Part shown: positions 46,929 to 55,918 of the stretch, in pieces
Position numbering within the stretch: position 1 is the stretch's first letter
Layout: every line of letters begins with the position of its first letter
NCBI RefSeq assembly: GCF_900155985.1
Contig: NZ_FTMA01000003.1
Coordinates: 62,001-126,000 of the forward strand
Direction: 5' to 3'
Origin: Maribacter ulvicola
GTDB lineage: Bacteria > Bacteroidota > Bacteroidia > Flavobacteriales > Flavobacteriaceae
Length of the DNA: 64,000 nt
Made by a program: the position numbers and the translations under genes
The notes under the pieces: model-generated
What the model saw: the letters and a program-made list of their open reading frames with translations, nothing else
The model's database searches: none
What the model was told of the DNA's origin: nothing

Positions 46929-47759
46929 ATGGCAATCATCACCCTCACAACAGATTTCGGATTAAAAGATCACTTTGTAGCTGTATTAAAAGGCTCCATA
47001 TATACAGAATTGCCCGATGCCAAAATTGTTGATATTTCGCATGACATCATGCCTTTCAACATTCACGAATGCGCATATATCCTCTCTAACTCTTACAAAA
47101 GCTTCCCAAAAGGGACAATACATATTGTTGGCGTAGACTCTGAGGAAACACCAGACAACAAGCATGTTGTAGCCCTGGTGAACGGGCACTATTTTATTAG
47201 TGCAAATACCGGTGTTATTGGGCTAATTACTTCTGAAATGAAGCCTGAAAAGGTAATGGAGATTCATTTACCGGATTCCATAGCAAACTCATTTCCCGTG
47301 TTAAATGTCTTTATACAGGTAGCATGCCATATTGCTCGCGGTGGTACTCTAGAGCTTGTTGGCAAGCCGTTTACTGAACTTAACGACCTTAGGGAATTTG
47401 CACCAAGAATAGTAGAAGACGGAAAAAAAATTATTGGCAGCGTAATCTATATTGATAACTATGGAAATGTTATCACCAATATCCGTAAGAATTTATTCGA
47501 TGCCTACCGAAAAGATCGAGGATACACGCTTATTGCCCGCAATCATAAAATAAATAAGATCCATAAAGCTTATAATGATTTTATAGATTATAGTTTAGAA
47601 AAAAACCAACGCAAAAGTGCCGGAGATCTGCTAGCTATATTTAATTCTTCCGACTATATAGAATTGGCCATTTACAAAAGTAACCTCACCACGGTAGGAG
47701 GAGCTTCTACTTTACTAGGGCTAGATTACAGAGATACCATTATGGTAGATTTTGAATGA
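46929..47759 (+). CDS. SAM hydroxide adenosyltransferase family protein (DUF62)
   Basis: A 276-residue protein of the family that cuts S-adenosylmethionine to adenosine and methionine (halogenase/fluorinase relatives). Typical features are the N-terminal ITLTTDFGLKDHFVAVLKG with the SAM-binding Asp, IVDISHDIMPFN, HIVGVDSE, FISANTGVIG and YIDNYGNVITNI. It lacks the halide-binding loop expected of fluorinases as far as I can see, so hydrolase activity is more likely. It is a single-gene unit. Confidence 0.88.
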   Translation: MAIITLTTDFGLKDHFVAVLKGSIYTELPDAKIVDISHDIMPFNIHECAYILSNSYKSFPKGTIHIVGVDSEETPDNKHVVALVNGHYFISANTGVIGLITSEMKPEKVMEIHLPDSIANSFPVLNVFIQVACHIARGGTLELVGKPFTELNDLREFAPRIVEDGKKIIGSVIYIDNYGNVITNIRKNLFDAYRKDRGYTLIARNHKINKIHKAYNDFIDYSLEKNQRKSAGDLLAIFNSSDYIELAIYKSNLTTVGGASTLLGLDYRDTIMVDFE

Positions 47760-47917
47760 CCTTAGTAAACTCTATTTCATGAAAACATAAGTGTATTTTT
47801 ATAAAATAGAGAAACATCAAAAGTTAATAACTAATGACCAAACACATTTTTTTGCATCTTAATGTAGTAATACCTAGTAATATACACTACCTTAAACGAT
47901 AACAAACTGTTAATAAG

Positions 47918-47953
47918 TTTGTTTCCTTAAAAAGAGCAATTAAAATATCTTTG
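47918..47953 (+). promoter_or_regulatory. Putative dnaN promoter
   Basis: TTTG at 47918 and TATCTTTG at 47946-47953 match the Bacteroidota -33 and -7 elements, with a 24-base gap that is slightly long. The -7 match is exact. It would give an untranslated leader of about 80 bases. Confidence 0.45.
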
Positions 47954-48037
47954 TTGGTAACGAAAACTGTCAACGATAAGGAGTTAAAACCTGTTATTCT
48001 TGATAAAATCAAGAGTAATATCATTAAAATATAAAGA

Positions 48038-49156
48038 ATGAAATTTATAGTTTCAAGTACCTATTTGCTAAAACAACTTCAAATATTAGGAGGTGTAATC
48101 AACAACAGTAACACATTACCGATCTTGGATAATTTTCTGTTTGATTTGCAGAAGGACAAACTAACCGTATCGGCTTCCGATTTGGAAACTACCATGAGTT
48201 CAGTAATAAAAGTAGATTCTGATAATGAAGGTACTATTGCCGTACCGGCAAGATTGCTTTTAGAAACTTTAAAAACTTTCCCTGAGCAACCACTTACTTT
48301 TGTTGTAGAAGATAATAATACTGTAGAAATTAGTTCTAATCATGGCAAGTATGCTTTAGCTTATGCCGATGGTGCAGAATTCCCTAAAGCGGTAGAATTA
48401 AGCAACCCTAGTTCAACTACTTTACTAGGAGACATTTTGGCCACCGCAATCAATAAAACAATTTTTGCTGCCGGTAACGATGATTTAAGACCTGTAATGA
48501 GCGGTGTCTTTTTTCAATTTTCTCCAGAGAACTTAACGTTCGTTGCTACAGATGCCCATAAACTGGTAAAGTACCAACGTACAGACGTAAGAGCTTCTCA
48601 AGTAGCAGAATTTATTATGCCTAAAAAACCTTTAACACTATTAAAAGGAATATTGGGTGGTAGCGAGTCTGATGTACTTATTGAATACAATGAAAGTAAC
48701 GCAAAATTCAGCTTTGAAGAAACTGAATTGATCTGTAGACTTATTGATGGTAAATATCCTAATTACGAAGCAGTAATACCAAAAGAGAATCCTAATCAAC
48801 TTACAATAACTAGAAATCAGTTTTTAAGTTCTGTAAAAAGGGTTTCTATTTTCTCTAATAAAACTACGCACCAAATACGTTTAAAAATAGCAGGTGCGGA
48901 ATTGAATATTTCTGCAGAAGATTTAGACTACTCTAACAAGGCTGAAGAAAGGTTAACGTGTTCTTACAAAGGTGATGACATGCAAATTGGTTTTAACTCT
49001 AGATTCTTAACTGAAATGTTGAACAATTTAGGTTCTGATGAAGTATCTTTAGAGATGAGTCTACCTAACCGTGCGGGTATACTTACCCCAACAGATGGTT
49101 TAGATGAAGGTGAATTTGTAACAATGCTGGTGATGCCGGTTATGCTTAACAGCTAA
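48038..49156 (+). CDS. dnaN: DNA polymerase III sliding clamp (beta subunit)
   Basis: A 372-residue clamp with three repeats of the same fold (about residues 1-120, 128-245 and 246-372). Landmarks are NTLPILDNFLFDL, NDDLRPVMSGVFFQF, FVATDAHKLVKY and the C-terminal VTMLVMPVML. It encircles DNA and tethers the replicase. dnaA and recF are not nearby, so this is not the classic origin cluster, which matches the scattered arrangement in Bacteroidota. Confidence 0.96.
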   Translation: MKFIVSSTYLLKQLQILGGVINNSNTLPILDNFLFDLQKDKLTVSASDLETTMSSVIKVDSDNEGTIAVPARLLLETLKTFPEQPLTFVVEDNNTVEISSNHGKYALAYADGAEFPKAVELSNPSSTTLLGDILATAINKTIFAAGNDDLRPVMSGVFFQFSPENLTFVATDAHKLVKYQRTDVRASQVAEFIMPKKPLTLLKGILGGSESDVLIEYNESNAKFSFEETELICRLIDGKYPNYEAVIPKENPNQLTITRNQFLSSVKRVSIFSNKTTHQIRLKIAGAELNISAEDLDYSNKAEERLTCSYKGDDMQIGFNSRFLTEMLNNLGSDEVSLEMSLPNRAGILTPTDGLDEGEFVTMLVMPVMLNS

Positions 49157-49174
49157 AATTAAAATCTTATAGAT

Positions 49175-49208
49175 AAAAAAAGGGTCAGTTTAATAACTGA
49201 CCCTTTTT
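49175..49208. terminator. Bidirectional terminator between dnaN and the DUF4870 gene
   Basis: The stem AAAAAGGGTCAGTT/AACTGACCCTTTTT around a TAAT loop, with T-runs on both strands, between two convergent genes. Confidence 0.88.
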
Positions 49209-49227
49209 ACATTTTATAAAACTCTGT

Positions 49228-49596
49228 TTATGATAAAAACCGTATAGTTCCAAAATAGCTAGGTGATTCTCCGTTACTGGCTTTTATGGCATTCACGGCA
49301 GGCATTACTACTGCCAAAATACCGGCAAAAACCAACAATAAAATTCCTAGACCAAACAACAAGATTCCAGGTATACCAATAACCAAATATAAGATTAAGG
49401 TCAACTGAAAGTTAATTACAGATTTACCATGCTCATGCATACCAATAACTGAATCTTTGGTCGTAAGCCAAATAACTAACGGTACTATAAGTCCGCCGAA
49501 ACCTGTTACAAAATCTAAATATTGGGATAAATGTGTAATGACCAAGAGATTTCGGTCTTCACGAACAACTACTTCATTTTTATTTACTAATTCCAT
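49228..49596 (-). CDS. DUF4870 small membrane protein
   Basis: A 122-residue protein with three hydrophobic spans (about residues 20-45, 60-80 and 82-105). The family pattern LLVITHLSQYLDFVTGFGGLIVPL, HGKSVINFQLT and PAVNAIKASNGE is clear. DUF4870 (Tic20-like) proteins are uncharacterised in bacteria. It stands alone, facing dnaN across a terminator. Confidence 0.87.
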   Translation of the reverse strand: MELVNKNEVVVREDRNLLVITHLSQYLDFVTGFGGLIVPLVIWLTTKDSVIGMHEHGKSVINFQLTLILYLVIGIPGILLFGLGILLLVFAGILAVVMPAVNAIKASNGESPSYFGTIRFLS

Positions 49597-49939
49597 TTTT
49601 TGATTGATTTAATGATGAATACTATTTATAAGACGCATACAGCCTCTATTTGTTACAATAGTGAAGAAATTATACGTTGCTACCCAATGTTGTATATTTC
49701 TTCTTTTGCTTCAATACCTTCATTTCACTCCTAGCAGTGCCACCCTCCTTATTCTGAACTTCAAAAGAAGAAAGGATACCTTTTCCATCTTCCTTTTTCT
49801 AGCTTCCTCCTTAATTTATTAATTTGTTTTTTAAAAAAATTACACAAAATAAGATACAAAATTACTGTATACTAAAACTCAGAAGACGAAATGCAATTAA
49901 TTTAAGAAAACTACAACAACTATAATTGATTATTTTTGC
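49597..49939. other. Intergenic region upstream of mnmE
   Basis: About 340 bases between divergent genes. It should hold the promoters of the DUF4870 gene and mnmE. On the minus strand a 42-codon stretch without stops ends at 49670 and reads like protein, but it has no start and is preceded by a stop. No RNA gene or repeat was recognised. Confidence 0.5.
49931..49938 (+). promoter_or_regulatory. Putative -7 box touching the mnmE start
   Basis: TATTTTTG matches TAnnTTTG exactly and ends 1 base before the mnmE ATG. If it is used, the transcript would begin at or just inside the start codon and be leaderless. Confidence 0.35.
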
Positions 49940-51340
49940 ATGATGATTCAAACAGATACCATAATAGCTTTAGCAACACCTTCAGGAGCAGGGGCTATTG
50001 CCATTATTAGACTTTCAGGACAAAATGCCATTACCATTGCTTCCAAGCATTTTGAATCTGTATCAGGTAAAACACTAGAAAATCAAAAAAGTCACACCAT
50101 ACATTTAGGATATATTAAAGACGGTGAGAATGTGCTAGATCAAGCACTTGTTTCAATCTTTAAGAATCCGCACTCTTATACCGGAGAGAACGTAATAGAA
50201 ATATCTTGCCACGGATCACCATATATACAACAACAAATTATTCAATTGTTTCTAAGAAATGGTTGTAGAACAGCAGATGCAGGTGAGTTCACCCTAAGAG
50301 CATTTTTAAATGGTAAGATGGATTTGAGTCAGGCTGAAGCCGTTGCCGATTTAATTTCTAGTGATAATGCCGCTAGCCATCAAATAGCCGTACAACAAAT
50401 GCGTGGTGGATTCAGTAATGAGATAAAACAATTGCGTACCGAGTTATTGAATTTTGCTTCATTAATAGAACTAGAACTCGATTTTTCTGAAGAAGATGTA
50501 GAATTTGCAGATCGTACTCAATTTAAAGAATTGCTTACCCGTATTCAAAAAGTACTACAAAGCTTAATAGATTCTTTTTCAGTAGGAAATGTAATTAAAA
50601 ATGGAATTCCGGTAGCAATTGTGGGTGAACCTAATGTAGGTAAATCTACCCTTTTAAATGCATTTTTAAATGAAGAACGCGCATTGGTATCTGATATTGC
50701 AGGAACTACCCGGGACACCATAGAGGATGAAATTTCTATTGGTGGAATTGGATTCAGATTTATAGATACGGCGGGTATTCGTGAGACCGAAGATGTCGTA
50801 GAAGGAATGGGAATTAAACGAACGTTTGAAAAAATAGAGCAAGCCCAAGTAGTTTTGCTTTTAGTTGATGGGTCAAAACTTTTAAGCGACGATAAAAAGC
50901 TACAGAATATTGTTATCGATTTTGAGAAGATAAAAAACCAAAATCCGCTAAAACCTTTAGTCCTGTTAGTAAACAAAGCCGATACCCTTTCCGAAGACGA
51001 TAAAAACAAAATAGGCACCTATTTAGATAATGTAAAATACCTATCTGCAAAAACCGGAGAAGGTGTAGAAGCATTACAGAATAACCTTTTGGAATTTGTA
51101 AATACTGGTGCATTACGAAACAATGAAACTATTGTTACCAATACACGCCACTACGACTCTTTATTAAAAGCATTGGAAGAAATAGAAAAAGTACAATTTG
51201 GAATGAAAGCAGAACTTTCAAGCGACCTGATGGCTATAGATGTGAAGGAAGCATTATATCATTTAGGAGAAATCACAGGGCAAGTGACTAATGATGAGTT
51301 GTTGGGGAATATCTTTGCTAATTTTTGTATCGGGAAATAG
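49940..51340 (+). CDS. mnmE: tRNA modification GTPase MnmE
   Basis: A 466-residue GTPase that, with MnmG, modifies the wobble uridine of certain tRNAs. The N-terminal tetrahydrofolate-binding domain begins IIALATPSGAGAIAIIRLSG, the G domain (about residues 218-380) has Walker A GEPNVGKST, the switch segment DIAGTTRDTIED, DTAGIRE and NKAD, and the protein ends in the conserved FCIGK whose Cys is needed for modification. Two adjacent ATG codons (49940 and 49943) are possible starts. Confidence 0.96.
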   Translation: MMIQTDTIIALATPSGAGAIAIIRLSGQNAITIASKHFESVSGKTLENQKSHTIHLGYIKDGENVLDQALVSIFKNPHSYTGENVIEISCHGSPYIQQQIIQLFLRNGCRTADAGEFTLRAFLNGKMDLSQAEAVADLISSDNAASHQIAVQQMRGGFSNEIKQLRTELLNFASLIELELDFSEEDVEFADRTQFKELLTRIQKVLQSLIDSFSVGNVIKNGIPVAIVGEPNVGKSTLLNAFLNEERALVSDIAGTTRDTIEDEISIGGIGFRFIDTAGIRETEDVVEGMGIKRTFEKIEQAQVVLLLVDGSKLLSDDKKLQNIVIDFEKIKNQNPLKPLVLLVNKADTLSEDDKNKIGTYLDNVKYLSAKTGEGVEALQNNLLEFVNTGALRNNETIVTNTRHYDSLLKALEEIEKVQFGMKAELSSDLMAIDVKEALYHLGEITGQVTNDELLGNIFANFCIGK

Positions 51341-51446
51341 ATTTAATACAGCTAAAAAAGCAGTTGAATAGAAAAAACACACTAACTACTACCAATTTAA
51401 AATAGCGCATTAAAAACCTATCTTTGAAGTTGAATTACATCTAAAT

Positions 51447-51478
51447 ATTAAATAGTGCGCTTTAAAGCACTATTTAAT
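51447..51478. repeat. 12-bp inverted repeat
   Basis: ATTAAATAGTGC and its complement flank an 8-base loop (GCTTTAAA). A related sequence, ATGCACTTTAAAAG, occurs near 51527, and AAATAGCGCATTAAAA near 51400. It could be a terminator for mnmE without a T-run, or part of a decayed insertion-sequence end beside the transposase remnant. Confidence 0.5.
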
Positions 51479-51575
51479 GTACCTCTAACTTAGATAATTA
51501 AATTCACACAAAAAAGAGCCATATAATGCACTTTAAAAGTCTAATTTAAAGAATAAAGGTAATCTTCTTTCATAT

Positions 51576-52078
51576 TTAGATATTAATCATAACAAGAGAA
51601 TAAGGACTATTTTTATTCATTTTAATGTACTCGTTGGGAGCCATGTTCCCCAACGATCTGTACAGGCTAAAGCTGTTATGTTCCTCTCTCCAATAACGAA
51701 CTTTTGTTGTGCATTTGGATTGGGGAAAGAACCTATTGGCATTGAAACATTCAATTTAAACGAACCGTTATAGCTTTCTATAAACAGATTATCGATAGGC
51801 TCCCAGGCCTTAAGAAGTCAAGTTCAACATTGTTCCCACATGCCATTTATCCAATACTATTCTGATAAATTTGCTGCTGTTATACTCCTTTATACGTTTG
51901 CGTGCTTTTTTTCCTAAAGTAACTGTTTCCAGGTCTTACACAACATCATTTCCTTTGAGTGATTTTCCTATCTACTTCACCTAGCACCTTCTACTATAAG
52001 TATCTACTACAGTTAAGGCTCTTAACCGATTGTTATTAAGAACTGGTCACAGACAAAATCCATGCTCTAACACTCATC
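51576..52078 (-). pseudogene. Decayed 3' half of an IS3-family transposase (DDE integrase domain)
   Basis: Read on the minus strand from 52078, the pieces fall in family order but in shifting frames: DEC-stop-SMDFVCDQF, RALTVVDTYSRRC, IGKSLKGNDVV, DLETVTLGKKARKRI, SSKFI, VELDFLRPG, EPIDNLFIESYNGSF, then ECFNANRFFPQS and VRYWREEHNSFSLYRSLGNM to a stop at 51576. This is the rve/DDE core of an IS3-type (IS407-like) OrfB, with at least four frameshifts and several stop codons. The OrfA part and the first portion of OrfB are absent. It cannot encode an active enzyme. Confidence 0.85.
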
Positions 52079-52091
52079 TAAACTAAAGGCA

Positions 52092-52406
52092 TTAATAATG
52101 ATTATAAACTTTCTGATAAAATTCTCTTACAAGCTCCCCCCTCCCTCTTTTACACTTTTATTACTGGTAACAGCCCGTCTTAAACACCAGAAGTAAAACT
52201 AACCAAATGCTTATCCGGAGAGACAACATTAACCGATTTGCACGAACGTTTTGCTTCAACCGCCGCAGATATTGCAGCCGAAGTTCCTCCATAGATGATG
52301 ATATAATATCTTTTGCTTCTTAAATTTTTTCATCACATGAATACTAGATTGACGTCATAATCATCAACACAAACATATGGAGAACAAACTTCCTGCTATT
52401 TTTCAT
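52092..52406 (-). pseudogene. Decayed 5' end of a lipoprotein FAD-dependent oxidoreductase
   Basis: An ATG at 52406, 5 bases past the sulfatase stop, opens a lipoprotein-like signal (MKNSRKFVLHMFVLMIMTSI, stop, YSCDEK). After a frameshift it continues RYYIIIYGGTSAAISAAVEA, KRSCKSVNVVSPDKHL, then TSNKSVKEGG and ELVREFYQKVYNHY. These match the FAD-binding start of the intact oxidoreductase two genes upstream ([40 protein letters not shown]). About 75-100 N-terminal codons remain; the rest is missing and transposase remnant begins within 14 bases. It was the last gene of the locus before decay. Confidence 0.8.
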
Positions 52407-52411
52407 TCTTC

Positions 52412-53959
52412 TTAATTTTTAGAGCGTGTTTTGGCGATTATATCAAATAATTCCTTTTGCATTTTCTCTCCTAATTTATATTGCTCTTTGATCAAATTAT
52501 TTGTTTCAGATTCATCCTCTGCCAGATTATATAATTGACCTTGTAAATCATTATTATCAGGTTGAATAAACTTCCAGTCCCCTTTTCGTAATCCCATTTG
52601 ACCATTAGAAGATTGTACAACGACAGCGTTTCTAATATTCTTTTCCTTACCCATAAAGTTCAAGGATTGATCATAACTATCTATAGCAGTGTTATTTGGC
52701 ATATCATACTTAACAATAGAACTGAGAGATGCCATTACATCGTTTAAAGCAAAAATCTTGTCGGACTTCATACCTGAGGGAATTTTACCTGGCCATTTTG
52801 CTATAAAAGGCATACGGACCCCGCCTTCCCATATAGTCCATTTAGACCCTTTAAGTTTGCCATTTGGATGATGCTCTTCAGAGTTATTATTCTTCCCTTT
52901 TACACTTGTCAAATCATTACTAGGGTTGGCATTATTTATATGCAAACCAGTTTTTTCAAATTGAGATCCATTGTCACTAGCAAAAAGTATTAGGGTATTA
53001 TCTGCCTGCCCAGAACTCTCCAGTGCATCCAATATTTGACCAATATAAGAATCCAATTCAGCAACATAATCACCATAAGATCCAGCTTTTGTTTTCCCAA
53101 TAAACTCATCACTTACGGACAATGGAATATGTGGCACATAAGGAGCAAAGTATAGAAAAAATGGGCTTCTATCTGTCGATCTAAATCTTTCACTTAAAAA
53201 TCCGATACTTTTTTTAGTTAGAAGTTTAAGATATTGATTGGAAGGAATAATTTCAATATGCTCCTTATCCTCTGCAGAATCTATATTATAAAATTCGTGT
53301 TGTAAAGCAGCAACTATAGTATTACCATCCATAACCCAACATTCGCTTGCACAACTAAATCCATACCAATTTTCAAACCCTTTATCTACAGGACCGTTTT
53401 CAATTGGCTTGCTTAAATCGATATTTTCACCATTATTTTCTGATTTAAACTGACCGTAGCCTGCTGGTTTAAGTCCGTCTAATGTTGGAAAAGTTGCTCC
53501 TAAATGCCATTTTCCAAAACCTGCCGTAGTATAACCAGCTTCTTGTAACATTTTAGGAAGTGTTAATTGATCATCGCTGATCATGGAAGGTTCATAATTT
53601 GCAAGTACACCAGATTTCTTCCAACTTCTAAAAGGATAAGTACCGGTCATCAACGCATATCTTGATGGTGTGCAAACCGAGACAGGACAATACGCATTTG
53701 TAAAACTGATACCTTCAGAAGCCAATTTATCCAAATTAGGCGTAGGCACTAAAGATTGATCATTATATGAACCCAAATCTCCATAACCAAGATCATCGGC
53801 TAGTATTAAGATAATATTCGGCAAAGTATTTGACTCCTCTTTTTTCTCTGTACAAGACGTAAAAATTAATATACATAAAGCTATAACACTACTAAAGCAA
53901 TATTTCCTTAACCAAAATTTGGCAGCTTTTTCATTAGCAATTTCTTTTAATGCCTTCAT
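52412..53959 (-). CDS. Sulfatase lipoprotein (formylglycine-dependent)
   Basis: A 515-residue type I sulfatase. Cys96 in the motif CTPSR is the residue converted to formylglycine by a maturation enzyme encoded elsewhere. Metal ligands are Asp55-Asp56 in ILADDLGYGD and the Asp-Asn pair in LFASDNGSQ. The N-terminus has a transmembrane/lipobox segment with Cys36 (FTSC), so it is probably lipid-anchored in the periplasm or on the surface. It removes sulfate from a sugar, most likely a sulfated glycan; the exact target cannot be told. It follows the FAD-dependent oxidoreductase gene by 26 bases. Confidence 0.93.
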   Translation of the reverse strand: MKALKEIANEKAAKFWLRKYCFSSVIALCILIFTSCTEKKEESNTLPNIILILADDLGYGDLGSYNDQSLVPTPNLDKLASEGISFTNAYCPVSVCTPSRYALMTGTYPFRSWKKSGVLANYEPSMISDDQLTLPKMLQEAGYTTAGFGKWHLGATFPTLDGLKPAGYGQFKSENNGENIDLSKPIENGPVDKGFENWYGFSCASECWVMDGNTIVAALQHEFYNIDSAEDKEHIEIIPSNQYLKLLTKKSIGFLSERFRSTDRSPFFLYFAPYVPHIPLSVSDEFIGKTKAGSYGDYVAELDSYIGQILDALESSGQADNTLILFASDNGSQFEKTGLHINNANPSNDLTSVKGKNNNSEEHHPNGKLKGSKWTIWEGGVRMPFIAKWPGKIPSGMKSDKIFALNDVMASLSSIVKYDMPNNTAIDSYDQSLNFMGKEKNIRNAVVVQSSNGQMGLRKGDWKFIQPDNNDLQGQLYNLAEDESETNNLIKEQYKLGEKMQKELFDIIAKTRSKN

Positions 53960-53985
53960 AATTAAAACAATTATAATTTGAGTAA

Positions 53986-55671
53986 TTATTTAAGATGTTG
54001 ACCATTTTTCAGTAGAATGGATTTTAAACTTTCATAGGGTACATCCTGAACTGAATTATTTGTATCAATTGCCAACGATGCAGCAGTAGCCGCTGATTCA
54101 CCCAAAACCATAAATACCGGTTCCATTCTTATAGATCCAAAAGCAATATGTGTAGAGCTCAGACAGACCGGTACAATTAGGTTTTTACATTCTTCCTTTT
54201 TTGGTGTCAAAGATTTGTAGCTTATAGGGTAAGGATCAAAACCATGCGCTTCAACGTTACCTTCATTTTGAACAAAACCGTTAGCGTCTATGTAGCGTTG
54301 TACATTATGCGAATCCATTGTATATGCGGCTAATCCAATAACATCCTCTACCACTTCAAGCCCTTCACAATTACGCTGCGTCATAACATAATCGCTTACC
54401 ATACGTCTAGCTTCACGTATATATAATTGCTGCTGCCAACCATCTTCTCTCTCAAACTCATCTTTTGTTGTTCCCCATTTTGAAGCTTCATCACGAACCT
54501 CTTTAGGAATCCTGGGGTGATTGGCCAATGTCCACATTAAGCCCATTTGATAATTACGGTGATCTTCGATGATTTTTTCCCTTTCGGCATAGGAAGCTTC
54601 TGGGTAATCATAATTTTTACCAATATAATCTGTAGAAAAACCAAATCTGTTATTTGAATCGGTCTTACGATTTGGCATACTAGAATTTATTAATGGCAAT
54701 AGAGGTCCACCTTTATAGTACATATCTGGTACTGATCCTTCTCTAGCTTCATAATTACGAAATAATAATTCATAGTTTAACTCATTATAATTATCTGGCT
54801 TTTTAAAAGAAATTCTATTCTCAGGGTGGTCGGTCAAACACATTCTAAAACAATAAGCTTGCACCTTATCATCTCCATTTCCCTCAACCCCGGGCTTTTC
54901 ATTTATATTAGGTAAAAGTCCGCTCTTAGGATCCCCTTCAATAATATAGGGGTCTACTTTTGGTATAAAATTATGATTAGCTGCATTTTTAGAAACTAAT
55001 TTGGTCAATGAAACATTGTAATTATTAGCCTGAACACCGTTCAAAGTTTCACCGTATTCCTCATTACTCTCACGACCAACAGTATAGCTAACACCAGCGG
55101 TAGCCATTAAATCCCCTTCATAAGTAGCATCAAGAAACACTTTACCAACGAATTTCTTTCCACTTTCCATTGTGATAGAAATGATTTTGCCATTTTCCTT
55201 TTCTACACCAGAATCTCTATTTAACCTTTCGTTATATATAAGTTTTACTTTTTCCTTTTTTAGCATTTGAACGTAAACCGATAATGCTGCTGATGGCTCA
55301 AAAGTCCACATGGTGGGCTCTCCTTCTTGCGTTCGTGTTTGTCCGCCATCTTTGTAATCAGATTTATCTTCCCATTTCCAATTACTTGAATCGTCATAGT
55401 ACTTTTTAATGTTTTCGTAAAATTCTCTGGAAATTCCTCCTATTGCCTGTTTATTGCCTATATCCGTTTGCCCTAAACCTCCGGTCGTCAAACCTCCAAT
55501 TCGGCTAGTTGGCTCTATAAGCACTACTGATTTATTCATTCTACTTGATTGAATTGCGGCAGCAATACCAGCAGAAGTACCCCCATAAATTACTATATCA
55601 TATTTTTTTGTTTGTGCGTTCAAGCCTTGAAACATTAATATGAGTGTGAAAAATTGAATTAGTTTGGTCAT
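53986..55671 (-). CDS. FAD-dependent oxidoreductase (FAD_oxidored, PF12831 type)
   Basis: A 561-residue exported protein with a signal peptide ending at Ala19/Gln20 (FQGLNAQ). The dinucleotide-binding motif is [17 protein letters not shown] (residues 27-43), followed by [20 protein letters not shown] and [12 protein letters not shown]; further on [17 protein letters not shown] and [10 protein letters not shown] are typical of this family, often loosely named xanthan lyase. Members recur in polysaccharide loci with sulfatases and are thought to oxidise sugar units, which remains inference. It lies downstream of susD after a 247-base gap without a gene. Confidence 0.88.
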   Translation of the reverse strand: MTKLIQFFTLILMFQGLNAQTKKYDIVIYGGTSAGIAAAIQSSRMNKSVVLIEPTSRIGGLTTGGLGQTDIGNKQAIGGISREFYENIKKYYDDSSNWKWEDKSDYKDGGQTRTQEGEPTMWTFEPSAALSVYVQMLKKEKVKLIYNERLNRDSGVEKENGKIISITMESGKKFVGKVFLDATYEGDLMATAGVSYTVGRESNEEYGETLNGVQANNYNVSLTKLVSKNAANHNFIPKVDPYIIEGDPKSGLLPNINEKPGVEGNGDDKVQAYCFRMCLTDHPENRISFKKPDNYNELNYELLFRNYEAREGSVPDMYYKGGPLLPLINSSMPNRKTDSNNRFGFSTDYIGKNYDYPEASYAEREKIIEDHRNYQMGLMWTLANHPRIPKEVRDEASKWGTTKDEFEREDGWQQQLYIREARRMVSDYVMTQRNCEGLEVVEDVIGLAAYTMDSHNVQRYIDANGFVQNEGNVEAHGFDPYPISYKSLTPKKEECKNLIVPVCLSSTHIAFGSIRMEPVFMVLGESAATAASLAIDTNNSVQDVPYESLKSILLKNGQHLK

Positions 55672-55918
55672 ATTCTTTATTAATTAGTAGTATTTTTTAT
55701 GCTATTTTCAAAAATCTTATTCGATTAGAAATTTTGGTTTTATTTTAAGCGCAGTGCACTCTTTTAGAGTCCAGCCTTTCAATCACCCAATTAATAATTG
55801 ACTAAAAAGCGGATTAATAACTTTAAGTGACCTTTCAGATTTAAAAATCTATTTAACCAATTAGAGGTAAAGAATACAAGCCGGATTAGAGACCTGTATT
55901 CTTAACTCTATTTAAATA

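Noticed and set aside
50545-51018. 157-codon minus-strand frame inside mnmE
   Set aside because: It is a shadow of the GTPase domain; its Ser/Phe-rich composition is typical of reverse reading of AT-rich coding DNA.
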